Assembly (NCBI GenBank): GCA_021780695.1
Contig: JAJXYD010000007.1
Coordinates: 1 to 56,488 of the forward strand
Origin: Deltaproteobacteria bacterium
Lineage (GTDB): Bacteria > Desulfobacterota > Syntrophobacteria > Syntrophobacterales > Syntrophobacteraceae
DNA: 56,488 nucleotides
Direction of reading: 5' to 3'
The notes beneath the pieces are model-generated. The model worked only from the letters and a program-made list of their open reading frames with translations, was not told the DNA's origin and did no database searches. Made by a program: the position numbers and the translations under genes. Position 1 is the stretch's first letter. The number at the start of each line of letters is the position of its first letter. This document shows, piece after piece, positions 7,610-15,438 of the stretch.

Positions 7610-8704
7610 TCATATTGACGAGGCGATTTGCTTCTTGGCAATATTTTCCGCATCAGGAATATTCAAGAATTCATAGAATCGCCTTACCAGTATTGAATAC
7701 CGTCTCACTAAACTAGCTTTATCGTTAATACTCCTACTTAGAATGTCATAGTTGAGTAATTCTTCGTTCGCAAGTTCCGAACTCTTGCCCATTCGCCTTC
7801 TGTTACTAGCTCTTTCGCGCTCGAAGGTTATGATAAATTCACGAATCGACTTTAGATACTCTCGATTATTACGGATAAACCAATAGTACAATGTGAGAGG
7901 CCCCTCAGATTTAAGCAGAGGGTCATCCTTAATGAAAACCCATGTCATAACATCCAGATTAGATATTACCGATTTCGAGGCATTTTCAAAATCCACAGAT
8001 TCGGTTCTTAATCCTTCCTCGGCAAATCGATCCAAGTGGAACTTCTTAGTATCTACAAATCTTCCGCGAAACTCCAGTAGAAGGAGTTTCGCAGCGGCAT
8101 TGTAATCTTGACCTCGTGATATATTAAACGTAACATTATCCTTAAAAAAGGTATGAGATGCTACCTGTCGAATCAGTGGCGGCACTTTACCCTGCATGGC
8201 ATTGCGTAATTCCGCGCCAGATAAAGGCTTACTTCTATTTAGCCGAACAAAGAGGTCTTGTATTTTAGCTTCCTCATCGGTAATAACAGTAACGACTGAT
8301 AAATTAAAATTCTCAAATTTGCTGGATAACTTAGGATAATTGGCTTTTAAATCCTTGTAACTGAGCTTCCCTAATTTTAAAAGAGGATTATCATAAAAAA
8401 TAAAATCTTCATTCAACATTAATTTGCCATCGAAGAAATCAAAAATCGCTTCAAAACGCTGTTTACCGTCTATAACGGCATAGGGCTTCTTTCCAAAGTT
8501 AAGTGGACTATCAATATATGTAAAATCAGCAAGATAAACCTTCGGAATATCAAAATCATTGAGAATGGAGTCAATCAGATAAGCTTTGTCATTCGGACTC
8601 CACAGCCGTCCTCTCCTTTGATATGGTGGATGCATGTCAATGTTTAATCGCTCATCGTTCCACCAACTTAATGTTTTTGATTCGAAAGGTCTGACTTTGA
8701 ACAT
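7610..8704 (-). CDS. DUF262 (GmrS/D N-terminal-like) domain protein
   Basis: The 364-residue protein opens with a classic DUF262 domain: PPYQRRGRLWS (YQR at 28-30) and VIDGKQRFEAIFDF (DGKQR at 79-83). DUF262 belongs to the ParB/sulfiredoxin-like fold; in GmrSD-type IV restriction and related defence proteins it acts as an NTP-binding or NTPase module. The usual DUF1524 HNH nuclease C-terminal domain is absent: the remainder (about 200-364) is helical with no H-N-H motif visible. The FRG-domain gene lies two bases upstream on the same strand, so the pair is surely cotranscribed. Opposite orientation to the R-M cassette, tail to tail, suggests an independent defence module. Confidence 0.88.
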   Translation of the reverse strand: MFKVRPFESKTLSWWNDERLNIDMHPPYQRRGRLWSPNDKAYLIDSILNDFDIPKVYLADFTYIDSPLNFGKKPYAVIDGKQRFEAIFDFFDGKLMLNEDFIFYDNPLLKLGKLSYKDLKANYPKLSSKFENFNLSVVTVITDEEAKIQDLFVRLNRSKPLSGAELRNAMQGKVPPLIRQVASHTFFKDNVTFNISRGQDYNAAAKLLLLEFRGRFVDTKKFHLDRFAEEGLRTESVDFENASKSVISNLDVMTWVFIKDDPLLKSEGPLTLYYWFIRNNREYLKSIREFIITFERERASNRRRMGKSSELANEELLNYDILSRSINDKASLVRRYSILVRRFYEFLNIPDAENIAKKQIASSI

Positions 8705-8706
8705 CG

Positions 8707-9519
8707 CTAAACCTTGTATCCAAAGATTCTTCTAGTCTCTTTCGCTAATCCGTCCAAATCAGGAAAGATTGCGGAATCATGATATCCGATGGCGACCAGA
8801 GAGTGAAGTAGTCTCTCTATCTCCGTTTTCGGAATCACCAGCTTAATAAGGGAATCTTGCGGAAAGTTATTGACTTCATAGATTTTCTCCATCGGCTCCA
8901 AATTTTTTCCACATATCGTGAAAACCCCACGCTGGGCAATGATCCGTGGGCTATTATGTGCACCGTATATTGCGATTGGTTCGCTGGGCATCAAGGAAAT
9001 CTCTGGCAAAGGAGCATAGCCACGAGCTTCACTGTCGCTGACAGACAAAATCCCTCCTGTATATCCTATATGGGTGAGTACTTTTTGGTTCCATGCTACT
9101 GGATTGAGAACCCAAATTGCAGCATCCTCTATATAGGAACCTGACGCGCCTATCAACTGATACTGTGCTACAGTCAACGCGAAGTAGAGAGCCACGTGTG
9201 GGTTTTCCGTCCAGTCTAATAGGCGCGTAGGAATTCCAAAGTGCTGCATAAAAAAGAGATATTCCCAATCCGTAACGAGTGCTCTGGTCAAATAAGGTAT
9301 ACTTCGCTGTTTAAATCGAACCAAAATCTTTGATTCGATTTCAAGCAGAGCCTCAATTCTGTTCAGGGTGGGATGGCGATAGAGTGATGGAATCAAGCAG
9401 TAGCCCGCTTGACCGCAACCACGAAACCAGAGATAAGAATCCGGTTTTGACAATCTGTCTTCAAGAAACTTAGCAAATTCTTGCAGATTTCTGACCGTGT
9501 GAATTGATAGGGTCGGCAT
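8707..9519 (-). CDS. FRG domain protein, probable partner of the DUF262 gene
   Basis: The 270-residue protein has an FRG domain in the first half: LWFRGCGQ (FRG at 32-34), LIPSLYR, and the family hallmark QHFGIPTRLLDWTENP (92-107), followed by ALYFAL. FRG proteins are small domains of unknown chemistry, often found in phages and defence islands and sometimes compared with ADP-ribosyltransferase-like folds. The gene ends two bases before the DUF262 start, implying a stoichiometric two-protein system. The start at 9519 has only a weak GGACGG upstream. The pair could be an abortive-infection or restriction system; no nuclease motif is visible in either protein. Confidence 0.85.
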   Translation of the reverse strand: MPTLSIHTVRNLQEFAKFLEDRLSKPDSYLWFRGCGQAGYCLIPSLYRHPTLNRIEALLEIESKILVRFKQRSIPYLTRALVTDWEYLFFMQHFGIPTRLLDWTENPHVALYFALTVAQYQLIGASGSYIEDAAIWVLNPVAWNQKVLTHIGYTGGILSVSDSEARGYAPLPEISLMPSEPIAIYGAHNSPRIIAQRGVFTICGKNLEPMEKIYEVNNFPQDSLIKLVIPKTEIERLLHSLVAIGYHDSAIFPDLDGLAKETRRIFGYKV

Positions 9520-9953
9520 TTGGTCCGTCCAAAATCTGTTTTCGCATCCCTGCTAAATATTATGACTACCATCTTGCCGCTAAAAATTAATAATTCAAGC
9601 AAAAGATGCAGTATAGAACGATGGAAGAAAAAAGCCAGCGAAATTGAGTGATTCTAATTCCATAACGCTTTGAATAGCGTATTTCCTTGCCCCACCATCC
9701 CTTTGCGATTTATCGATGCATATAGGCCCCGAAATCCAATGGGATTTTTGAGGTAACACCGCCAAGAATATTCTGGGCCGCACTGAGTTTCGAAATGCGG
9801 GTGAAAGGGGCAGCAGGTGGTGCACCGATTATGGAATGCCTCCCGATTTGCGATCTACTTCTGACTCTTTTCGATCATTAATTTATTATAATTTCGATGA
9901 TGTCGATGATGAGGAAATCTATAACCCCACCACGGACAAGGAGGTAAAACAAA
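9520..9953. other. Intergenic region, divergent between FRG gene and small-gene cluster
   Basis: I find no convincing gene here. The right end has the run TTATTATAATTTCG (a -10-like TATAAT near 9885-9890) without a well-spaced -35, then the AGGAGGT ribosome-binding site of the next ORF. The left end should carry the promoter of the FRG/DUF262 pair. Confidence 0.5.
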
Positions 9954-10196
9954 ATGAGAGGTAAGTTCGCGCCTACTCCGCACTAGCTCGATGAGCATCG
10001 CAGGCGGAAGGGGCTTCCCCTCTGGAAGGTTAGGAGGGTTCTATTAGAGGATTACGATATATCGGTCAGCGAAGGTCGTCTATCACGCCTATTCGCCTCG
10101 ATAGACCCCATGGAGCCGGAGCTGGAGGTAATGCTGAAAGAAATCCTGACCGGCACGGACGACCCACCGGCCAACGACCGCAAACAAGGAGAATAA
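9954..10196 (+). CDS. Small protein ORF with in-frame amber codon (TAG at codon 11)
   Basis: AAGGAGGT eight bases before ATG is one of the best ribosome-binding sites in the window. Translation gives MRGKFAPTPH, then TAG at 9984-9986, then 69 uninterrupted codons (LDEHRRRKGLPLWKVRRVLL ... RLSRLFASIDPMEPELEVML) ending in TAA. The downstream part reads as a real protein, a basic helix-turn-helix-like segment followed by an acidic helix. There is no ATG, GTG or TTG after the TAG until the ATG 51 codons from the start. The next ORF starts one base after this stop and has the same peculiarity. Options are a recent nonsense mutation, amber suppression or pyrrolysine decoding, or a base error. Family not recognised. 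Confidence 0.45.
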
Positions 10197-10197
10197 A

Positions 10198-10410
10198 ATG
10201 GAGGACGAAACAACCCGCGAGAAGACCATCGGCTAGATGCATCGCCGATGCGACCACTGTGGAGAACGATTCGAGGTTATCGAACGGCTCGATATCAGTG
10301 AAAAACATGACCGATATGTTGCCTCTTGCAAATGCAGGACCAGACCACTGCGAGACAGATATAATCCGTTCCATGACCCTGAAGTGGAATTGTCGCCGTT
10401 CGATGACTGA
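10198..10410 (+). CDS. Small zinc-finger-like ORF with in-frame amber codon (TAG at codon 13)
   Basis: AAGGAGAATAAA precedes the ATG, a good site overlapping the stop of the previous ORF. The frame reads MEDETTREKTIG, TAG (10234-10236), then MHRRCDHCGERFEVIERL ... VASCKCRTRPLRDRY ... SPFDD and TGA. The CxxC and CxC pairs spaced about 22 residues apart suggest one zinc-binding site. Because the codon right after TAG is ATG, reinitiation (TAGATG) could yield a 57-residue protein, so the 12-codon upstream piece may act as a leader peptide. If TAG is read through, the product is 70 residues. Family not recognised. Confidence 0.5.
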
Positions 10411-10552
10411 ATTTTGGCGAAGGAAATCCCCGGCCTTGCTGTCTGGTAAATACCGGTATATCGTGATTTCGGCCCATCCCGGTGGGTTTGTCGCCAGTCA
10501 ACATCAGCGGAGAGATAGAGCATGGCGAGTATGCAACACGGGAGCACGCTAG
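10403..10552 (+). CDS. Small ORF overlapping the zinc-finger ORF
   Basis: The ATG sits inside the stop region of the previous ORF (ATGACTGA overlap), a layout typical of translational coupling. The 49-residue product (MTEFWRRKSPALLSGKYRYI ... GGFVASQHQ) is basic with a short beta-like core and ends with TAG. No family is recognised and no separate ribosome-binding site is visible. Small size and low evidence leave this tentative. Confidence 0.35.
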   Translation: MTEFWRRKSPALLSGKYRYIVISAHPGGFVASQHQRRDRAWRVCNTGAR

Positions 10553-10608
10553 AGCGTGTAGCGAAACATTCCAAAACCGGAAACGTGAGTATAGCAGAAA
10601 ATAGTTGA
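10522..10608 (+). CDS. Possible 28-residue peptide ORF
   Basis: GGAGAG lies about nine bases before an ATG and the frame runs 28 codons (MASMQHGSTLERVAKHSK ...) to TGA. It overlaps the previous ORF in another frame. Only the ribosome-binding site and the tight packing of this cluster support it. Confidence 0.2.
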   Translation: MASMQHGSTLERVAKHSKTGNVSIAENS

Positions 10609-10688
10609 AAAAACTCCCATCAAATCGTATAGATACAGACTAAACGCAATGTGGAATACACTTTTTGGTGGGAGAAAGTTTCTTGCGT

Positions 10689-12065
10689 GTGAAAATCGTT
10701 GACTGCGACCTCATTTCGAGAACAAATCACCGTTTTCCCAATTTGGCCTGTATGAAGATATCAGGATACCACAAAAAGAGGCGTGACAGAGTCGAATTGG
10801 TCACAGACTTTAATTCCATTGGCAAATACGATTTGTTGTGGGTCGCTAAGGTGTTTACCAGCTCATGGATTCCCGATGGCCTTCTAAACATGCCAAATAC
10901 AATCGATGGTGGGTCGGGCTTTTATTTTGACCAATCTCCGAACCTACCACCAGAAATTGAACATCATTTTCCTGATTATCATCTTTACGACAAATGGATT
11001 GAACAACAAATTCAAAATGGAAAGAAAGCAAAAGAGTTTGAATATTATACCGAGTACTCAATCGGACGGTTAACCAGAGGTTGTTTTCGACGCTGTAGCT
11101 TCTGTATCAATCGCACTGCAAAGAAGGTCGAGTTCGCGTCTCATGTTTCAGAGTTTTTGGACTGCAATCGCCCCTACATCTGTTTGATTGATGACCAATT
11201 CCTTGGATATAAGGACTGGGGGCCATTGCTAGACGAACTGATTCAGACTGGGAAGCCGTTTCAATTCAAGCAGGGAAACGATGTCCGTTGTCTCAGAAAA
11301 GAACAGGCTGAAAAACTCGCTACGGCTAATTATCATCGAGAGATGATTTTCGCATATGACCGAATAGAGGATACAGCAATTATTACCAGAAAGTTGCACC
11401 TATGGCGTAAATACAGTGATATGCCAACTAAACTATATGTTCTTTGTGCATATGATCCGTCAGGTACATATTCACGCGAATTTTGGGTTAAGGACATTGT
11501 GGATACGTTCCGAAGGATCTTTATTCTAGCGACGTTAAACTGCTTACCGTACATTATGCGATACGAGGAGTATCACAATAGTCCATTTCGAGGTATTTAC
11601 AACAATATTGGCGCTTGGGTAAACCAACCTGAGATGCTTAAGACCAAGACATTCAGGCAGTTTTCAATACAGCGTGGAATTTCGTCAACGGTGTATAACA
11701 CTTACAAGGACGACCCAGAACAGTATATTAAGGATGGGTATAAAAAAGGTATATCATGGCTATGCTTAGATGATTTAACAAAACAATTTCCATCAATTGC
11801 TGATATGTTTTTTGATGTAAAATATGGAGAACATTTCAACGAACAAATCATCAACATTCCTATCACTAATAGAAAAGTAAATAAAGAAAAATATAAAATA
11901 AACACTACGATGTTGCGGTGCCGTGTTGATAGCAAAAAATTGTGCCTATTGAAAGAGATTTATGGGAATTTAACCAACACCCAATTGATTGACCGACTCA
12001 TCAACGAGAAGGTCAAGGAAGCTTTCAGTACGAAGGCGACTGAGCGATTAGATTGGAAAGAATAA
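10689..12065 (+). CDS. Radical SAM enzyme, unknown substrate
   Basis: The GTG at 10689 is preferred because GGGAGAAAG lies upstream and translation then begins VKIVDCDLIS, the usual first beta strand of B12-binding/radical-SAM-like proteins (FPNLACMKISGYHK follows). The 458-residue protein carries the CxxxCxxC cluster at C132, C136 and C139 (RGCFRRCSFC), which binds the SAM-cleaving [4Fe-4S] cluster, followed by a TIM-barrel-like core (ICLIDDQFLG; FKQGNDVRCL) and a helical, basic C-terminal extension. No B12-ligating motif is seen in the shortened N-terminal domain. Such stand-alone enzymes occur in phages and islands; the substrate is unknown. It follows the tiny-gene cluster by about 80 bases on the same strand. 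Confidence 0.85.
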   Translation: MKIVDCDLISRTNHRFPNLACMKISGYHKKRRDRVELVTDFNSIGKYDLLWVAKVFTSSWIPDGLLNMPNTIDGGSGFYFDQSPNLPPEIEHHFPDYHLYDKWIEQQIQNGKKAKEFEYYTEYSIGRLTRGCFRRCSFCINRTAKKVEFASHVSEFLDCNRPYICLIDDQFLGYKDWGPLLDELIQTGKPFQFKQGNDVRCLRKEQAEKLATANYHREMIFAYDRIEDTAIITRKLHLWRKYSDMPTKLYVLCAYDPSGTYSREFWVKDIVDTFRRIFILATLNCLPYIMRYEEYHNSPFRGIYNNIGAWVNQPEMLKTKTFRQFSIQRGISSTVYNTYKDDPEQYIKDGYKKGISWLCLDDLTKQFPSIADMFFDVKYGEHFNEQIINIPITNRKVNKEKYKINTTMLRCRVDSKKLCLLKEIYGNLTNTQLIDRLINEKVKEAFSTKATERLDWKE

Positions 12066-12350
12066 TCTGGTAGCCGACATCGAAATTAAATCCGCGAATA
12101 TGGGAGAGGGGGAGATCGTCAATTGTGGGGCATTCTGGGTGGTCACGTTATCGATTCTCCGCTGACGAACGCCTCCTCGCTACAAACTCACCATTCAGTT
12201 CATATAGCGGGTCGCCGGAATCTTTTCTTGTGCGCTAGTCAGAGCGCGAAATGAATCGGTCGAAGGCCCAACTGCTTCTGAACGGCCCAAAGACTCTTTT
12301 TCTTTGAATGCGGCTCTACCCGATAGGAATGCTTGGCGGCAAGGATGGTC
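12066..12350. other. Noncoding stretch downstream of the radical SAM gene
   Basis: I see no supported gene on either strand. It forms the left part of a 450-bp interval whose right part holds the two CGTTAAC palindromes and a promoter. Confidence 0.5.
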
Positions 12351-12351
12351 G

Positions 12352-12377
12352 CGTTAACTTTAACAGAAAAGTTAACG
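12352..12377. promoter_or_regulatory. CGTTAACTTT inverted repeat 1 (6-base spacer)
   Basis: CGTTAACTTT (12352-12361) and its exact complement AAAGTTAACG (12368-12377) face each other across AACAGA. The same arms recur 98 bp downstream. Probable binding site for the recombinase encoded just downstream or for a regulator. Confidence 0.7.
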
Positions 12378-12458
12378 ATGCCAAAATGCCCCATATCCAC
12401 ATAAATACGCACACTTATCCAATCCAACCGGCGATTCGACGAAATTGTCTCGACTTTT

Positions 12459-12496
12459 GCGTTAACTTTTGCTACAATAGCTTTAAAAGTTAACGC
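12459..12496 (+). promoter_or_regulatory. CGTTAACTTTT inverted repeat 2 around a -10 element
   Basis: GCGTTAACTTTT (12459-12470) and AAAAGTTAACGC (12485-12496) are perfect 12-bp inverted arms. The 14-base centre contains TACAAT (12473-12478), a good -10 box for the recombinase gene that starts at 12518. A protein bound to the arms would cover this promoter, so autoregulation is plausible. Confidence 0.7.
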
Positions 12497-12517
12497 TTAG
12501 CCAAATTGGAGATGGCC

Positions 12518-13114
12518 GTGAAAAAAGGTGAAAATTTCAATCATCCAAGATCGGGAGCTGAGATCAAAGTCGAACCGATCAAATCCACCAAGGACATCGC
12601 TTCGATCAAAAAACTCCTGTCGGACAGGCCACGCGACTATTGCCTTTTCGTCATGGGAATTAATACCAACTTGAGAGCCAGCGACCTTCTTCAGATTAAG
12701 GCCGGTCAGGTTAGATCGCTCAAGCCGCTGGGCGAAATCGAACTGCGGGAGAAAAAGACTGGAAAAAGGCGGCGTATCAGCCTCAATAAAACCTGCATCG
12801 ATGCAATCAAGCGCCTGCTTACCAGCAGGGAATACGGTGATGACGAATCACTGTTCTGTGGGCGGAGCGGCCAACCTCTCACTGTTCCTTCGATAAACCG
12901 GCTGGTAAAGGAATGGTGTAGCGCCATAAACCTTTCTGGAAATTTTGGTTCCCATAGTTTGCGTAAAAGCTTCGGCTTTCATCAACGGGTGACATTCGGG
13001 CGGGGTGTGGCCGAATTGATGGTCGTTTTCAATCACAGCTCGGAGAGGCAGACCCTCGACTACCTCTGCGTACAACCTGAAGAGGTCAAAAGTTTATATG
13101 CCAACGAACTGTAG
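12518..13114 (+). CDS. Minimal tyrosine recombinase (catalytic domain only)
   Basis: The GTG at 12518 is chosen because GGAG sits six bases upstream; ATG at 12512 is too close to it. The 198-residue protein lacks the N-terminal core-binding SAM-like domain of normal integrases and, like FimB/FimE, is nearly all catalytic domain: R53 (NLRASDLL), H146-x-x-R149 (SHSLRKSFG), H173 (FNHSSERQ) and Y182 (LDYL). All catalytic residues are present, so it should be active on paired sites. The opening NFNHPRSGAEIKVEPI is typical of a family of small free-standing recombinases in Desulfobacterota. The paired CGTTAAC palindromes just upstream are candidate targets or operators. It ends with TAG. Confidence 0.85.
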   Translation: MKKGENFNHPRSGAEIKVEPIKSTKDIASIKKLLSDRPRDYCLFVMGINTNLRASDLLQIKAGQVRSLKPLGEIELREKKTGKRRRISLNKTCIDAIKRLLTSREYGDDESLFCGRSGQPLTVPSINRLVKEWCSAINLSGNFGSHSLRKSFGFHQRVTFGRGVAELMVVFNHSSERQTLDYLCVQPEEVKSLYANEL

Positions 13115-13120
13115 GGCCGA

Positions 13121-13138
13121 TTCGCCCAATTTGGCGAA
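13121..13138. terminator. Hairpin after the small recombinase gene
   Basis: TTCGCC-CAATTT-GGCGAA forms a 6-bp stem eight bases after the recombinase stop. No U-tract follows, so terminator function is uncertain. Confidence 0.35.
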
Positions 13139-13386
13139 ACCGCAGGTAACAGGTAGCGATAAATAACAGCGAGGAAGTCAACCGAAAGGGAGGCGACAAT
13201 TCATTCCCCTCGAATTTTCCAATTGCGTGCTAGCACTATTTTTAGTAATGTCCGCACCTGATTACTGCCGTCACCCCATTGACGATACTTGCGGTGGAAC
13301 GTTAACATCTTACGGCCACTTACGGAGCTTATAGCGGGTAGCAGGAGGAAGTGTATAGTTTTGATCGCCAAACGGGTGGGTGTGGA

Positions 13387-14895
13387 ATGTTAAAATTCAC
13401 TGATAGGCTTTATGACACTGTTTTCGGGTACATCGACCTCACTGAAATCGAAGTCAAAATCATCAATACGCCGATTTTTCAACGCCTCCACCATATAAAA
13501 CAGCTTGGGATGGCCCATATAATCTTTCCGAATGCTGTCCACACTCGGTTTGCCCATTCACTTGGCGTGATGTTCATAATGGACAAAATGGTAAACCACA
13601 TTCGCAGAAACCTCTCCGCTGTCCTGCCAATTGAAGACGAAGAGCACCAGCTCCTGCGCCTTGCTGCGTTATTGCACGATGTCGGGCATTTCCCATTTTC
13701 TCACCTTGGTGAGAAGGCCACCGAGAATGTAGCATACCGAAGAGCAACTGCGGACGAAGTGGAGGAAGTCAACACCGAAGAAGATCGTGAAAAGGGAGTT
13801 GATCTCCTTCAAGCTGTAAAGGCATCAGGGGCGAAGCTGCACGAACGGCTCTCGTGTAGAATAGTTCAGAAATGGGAAGATCTTCGTAAGGTTCTCACCA
13901 GCTATAACATTGTTCCAGATGATGTGGGTAGAATTATTGTTGGAGGATCGCTTAAATTGCATCATACCATGCTATTACATTCAGAGCTTGATGCAGACCG
14001 ACTAGACTACCTTTTACGAGACTCTACCTTTTTGGGAGTTTCATACGGTAACATTGAACTGGACCACATTGTTTCTATGCTGGACTGCAAAATTTACGAA
14101 GATGAACCTATTCTCGGTGTCAAGGAGAAGGGGATTCATGCAGTAGAACATTATGTTCTTGCACGTTATTTCATGTACATTCAGATAATTTTTAATCCAA
14201 AGATATATTATTTGGAAAGACTTCTCAATTTGGTTTATGAATACATGATCGAGTGCATGGAAAGTTCAATTCATATTTATGACAAGACTGAAATAAATAC
14301 AATAATAAACGAAAACGACCATCATAGGTTATACGATTTTAATGACAATTACTTGATGTATAGGATGAGATTACTTCATAATTACCTTGATAGCAAATTA
14401 GATCGAGCAAATCCCGATTGGAACTCTCTAGATTTCATTGTTAATGAGAGCATCAAACTTATTTTAAGTGGCCAGATACCGCAGGCCATTATAGCAAAAC
14501 AGGCTATAATTGATCTGGATTCTGCTAAAAAGATAGAATCTTATAAGAAGGTTTTAAAAGTACAAGTGGAGAGCGCTTGCAAACAAATAGGATATCCTAT
14601 CCAAGCGGTATTTTACGATTTTCCACCATCTAAGCTGACTAAAATGCGTTCCCTCTATGATCCAGAAAAGCCGCCATCACCTGATGAAAGGGAAGAGGCT
14701 ACAAGAGTTATATATTCTAATCGAATAGGCTTTATCGTTTCAGACAAGAGTACTCTGCTTAATCAAGTCAATACAAAGCAACTTCAGTTTTTTTATTTAT
14801 TTGTAAATCCGATAATTTTGGATAAGCTTGGGATAGACATTGATACTGCTAAAAAGGCATTTCAGGATAACATAGATACTGATATTCTATTCTAA
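13387..14895 (+). CDS. HD-domain phosphohydrolase (YwfO/SAMHD1-like dNTPase family)
   Basis: The 502-residue protein begins MLKFTDRLYDTVFGYIDLTE and has the family HD site: HTRFAHSLGV (about 52-61), ALLHDVGHFPFSH (HD about 96-97), and an SELDADRLDYLLRDS motif (about 200). This is the metal site of dGTPase/SAMHD1/YwfO enzymes that hydrolyse dNTPs or related nucleotides. About 300 further helical residues follow. An alternative GTG at 13351, right after AGGAGGAA, would add 12 residues unlike the family. The next gene, YwgA-like, starts 16 bases downstream; in Bacillus subtilis the homologous ywfO and ywgA are also neighbours, so the two proteins likely act together. dNTP depletion is an established antiviral strategy, but a defence role here is inference. 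Confidence 0.88.
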   Translation: MLKFTDRLYDTVFGYIDLTEIEVKIINTPIFQRLHHIKQLGMAHIIFPNAVHTRFAHSLGVMFIMDKMVNHIRRNLSAVLPIEDEEHQLLRLAALLHDVGHFPFSHLGEKATENVAYRRATADEVEEVNTEEDREKGVDLLQAVKASGAKLHERLSCRIVQKWEDLRKVLTSYNIVPDDVGRIIVGGSLKLHHTMLLHSELDADRLDYLLRDSTFLGVSYGNIELDHIVSMLDCKIYEDEPILGVKEKGIHAVEHYVLARYFMYIQIIFNPKIYYLERLLNLVYEYMIECMESSIHIYDKTEINTIINENDHHRLYDFNDNYLMYRMRLLHNYLDSKLDRANPDWNSLDFIVNESIKLILSGQIPQAIIAKQAIIDLDSAKKIESYKKVLKVQVESACKQIGYPIQAVFYDFPPSKLTKMRSLYDPEKPPSPDEREEATRVIYSNRIGFIVSDKSTLLNQVNTKQLQFFYLFVNPIILDKLGIDIDTAKKAFQDNIDTDILF

Positions 14896-14911
14896 GCATA
14901 TGGAGGAGAAA

Positions 14912-15400
14912 ATGCTTTCCAGAGCAGGAAAATTGAACCTTTTGCTTAAAGAGCTGGATTGGCTAAACATTGGAACGTTCGAACAGAGGAAGATTTTACA
15001 GAAATCAGTATTTATACTTAAGCAAATGGGTTTAACTTTTGAGTACCCGTATAACTGGTATCTTCATGGGCCGTATTCGCCATCCTTGGCCGACGATGCC
15101 TATGAGATCACATATAATGAGGAAAAATACAACACGGAAAGCTCCAAGTATCATTTCAAGGAGCAAACCAAAGAAAAAGTTGATAAATTCAAGGATATCT
15201 TCAAAGGACGCGAAAAGGATGAGGACTGGCTTGAGCTAGTAAGTTCACTTCTTTTTCTGCGGAAGAGCTATGGGGTTACCGGGGAACAACTCAAATCGCT
15301 TTTGATCGATCGGAAGAAGCATTTTGGAAAACAACCCGATTTGGTTAACGAGGCGATGGAGTTTGTGGATCGGCATTTCCCCACGAATTTAACCCTTTAG
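14912..15400 (+). CDS. YwgA-like protein, partner of the HD phosphohydrolase
   Basis: The ATG at 14912 follows GGAGGAGAAA, so it is preferred over ATG 14900, which would lie on that site. The 162-residue protein contains IGTFEQRKILQKSVFILKQMG and NWYLHGPYSPSLADDAYEI, the pattern (Q-K, then W-Y-x-x-G-P-Y-S-x-x-L-x-x-D) of the YwgA/SocA-Panacea-like fold. Panacea domains are found as antitoxins and regulatory partners, which would fit a protein that restrains or directs the HD enzyme encoded 16 bases upstream. It ends with TAG and faces the integrase tail to tail. Confidence 0.75.
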   Translation: MLSRAGKLNLLLKELDWLNIGTFEQRKILQKSVFILKQMGLTFEYPYNWYLHGPYSPSLADDAYEITYNEEKYNTESSKYHFKEQTKEKVDKFKDIFKGREKDEDWLELVSSLLFLRKSYGVTGEQLKSLLIDRKKHFGKQPDLVNEAMEFVDRHFPTNLTL

Positions 15401-15438
15401 TAATGTTTGCAAGGCTCTGGAATGGTAATCTGCAACGG

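Noticed and set aside
9954..10410. General reassignment of TAG to an amino acid
   Set aside because: TAG is the natural stop of several intact genes in the same island (methyltransferase, recombinase, YwgA-like gene, 64-residue gene), so any read-through must be partial or site-specific.
12459..12496. Rho-independent terminator
   Set aside because: The stem contains a -10 box and the recombinase gene starts 21 bases later; arms repeat upstream with another spacer, favouring a protein-binding site.
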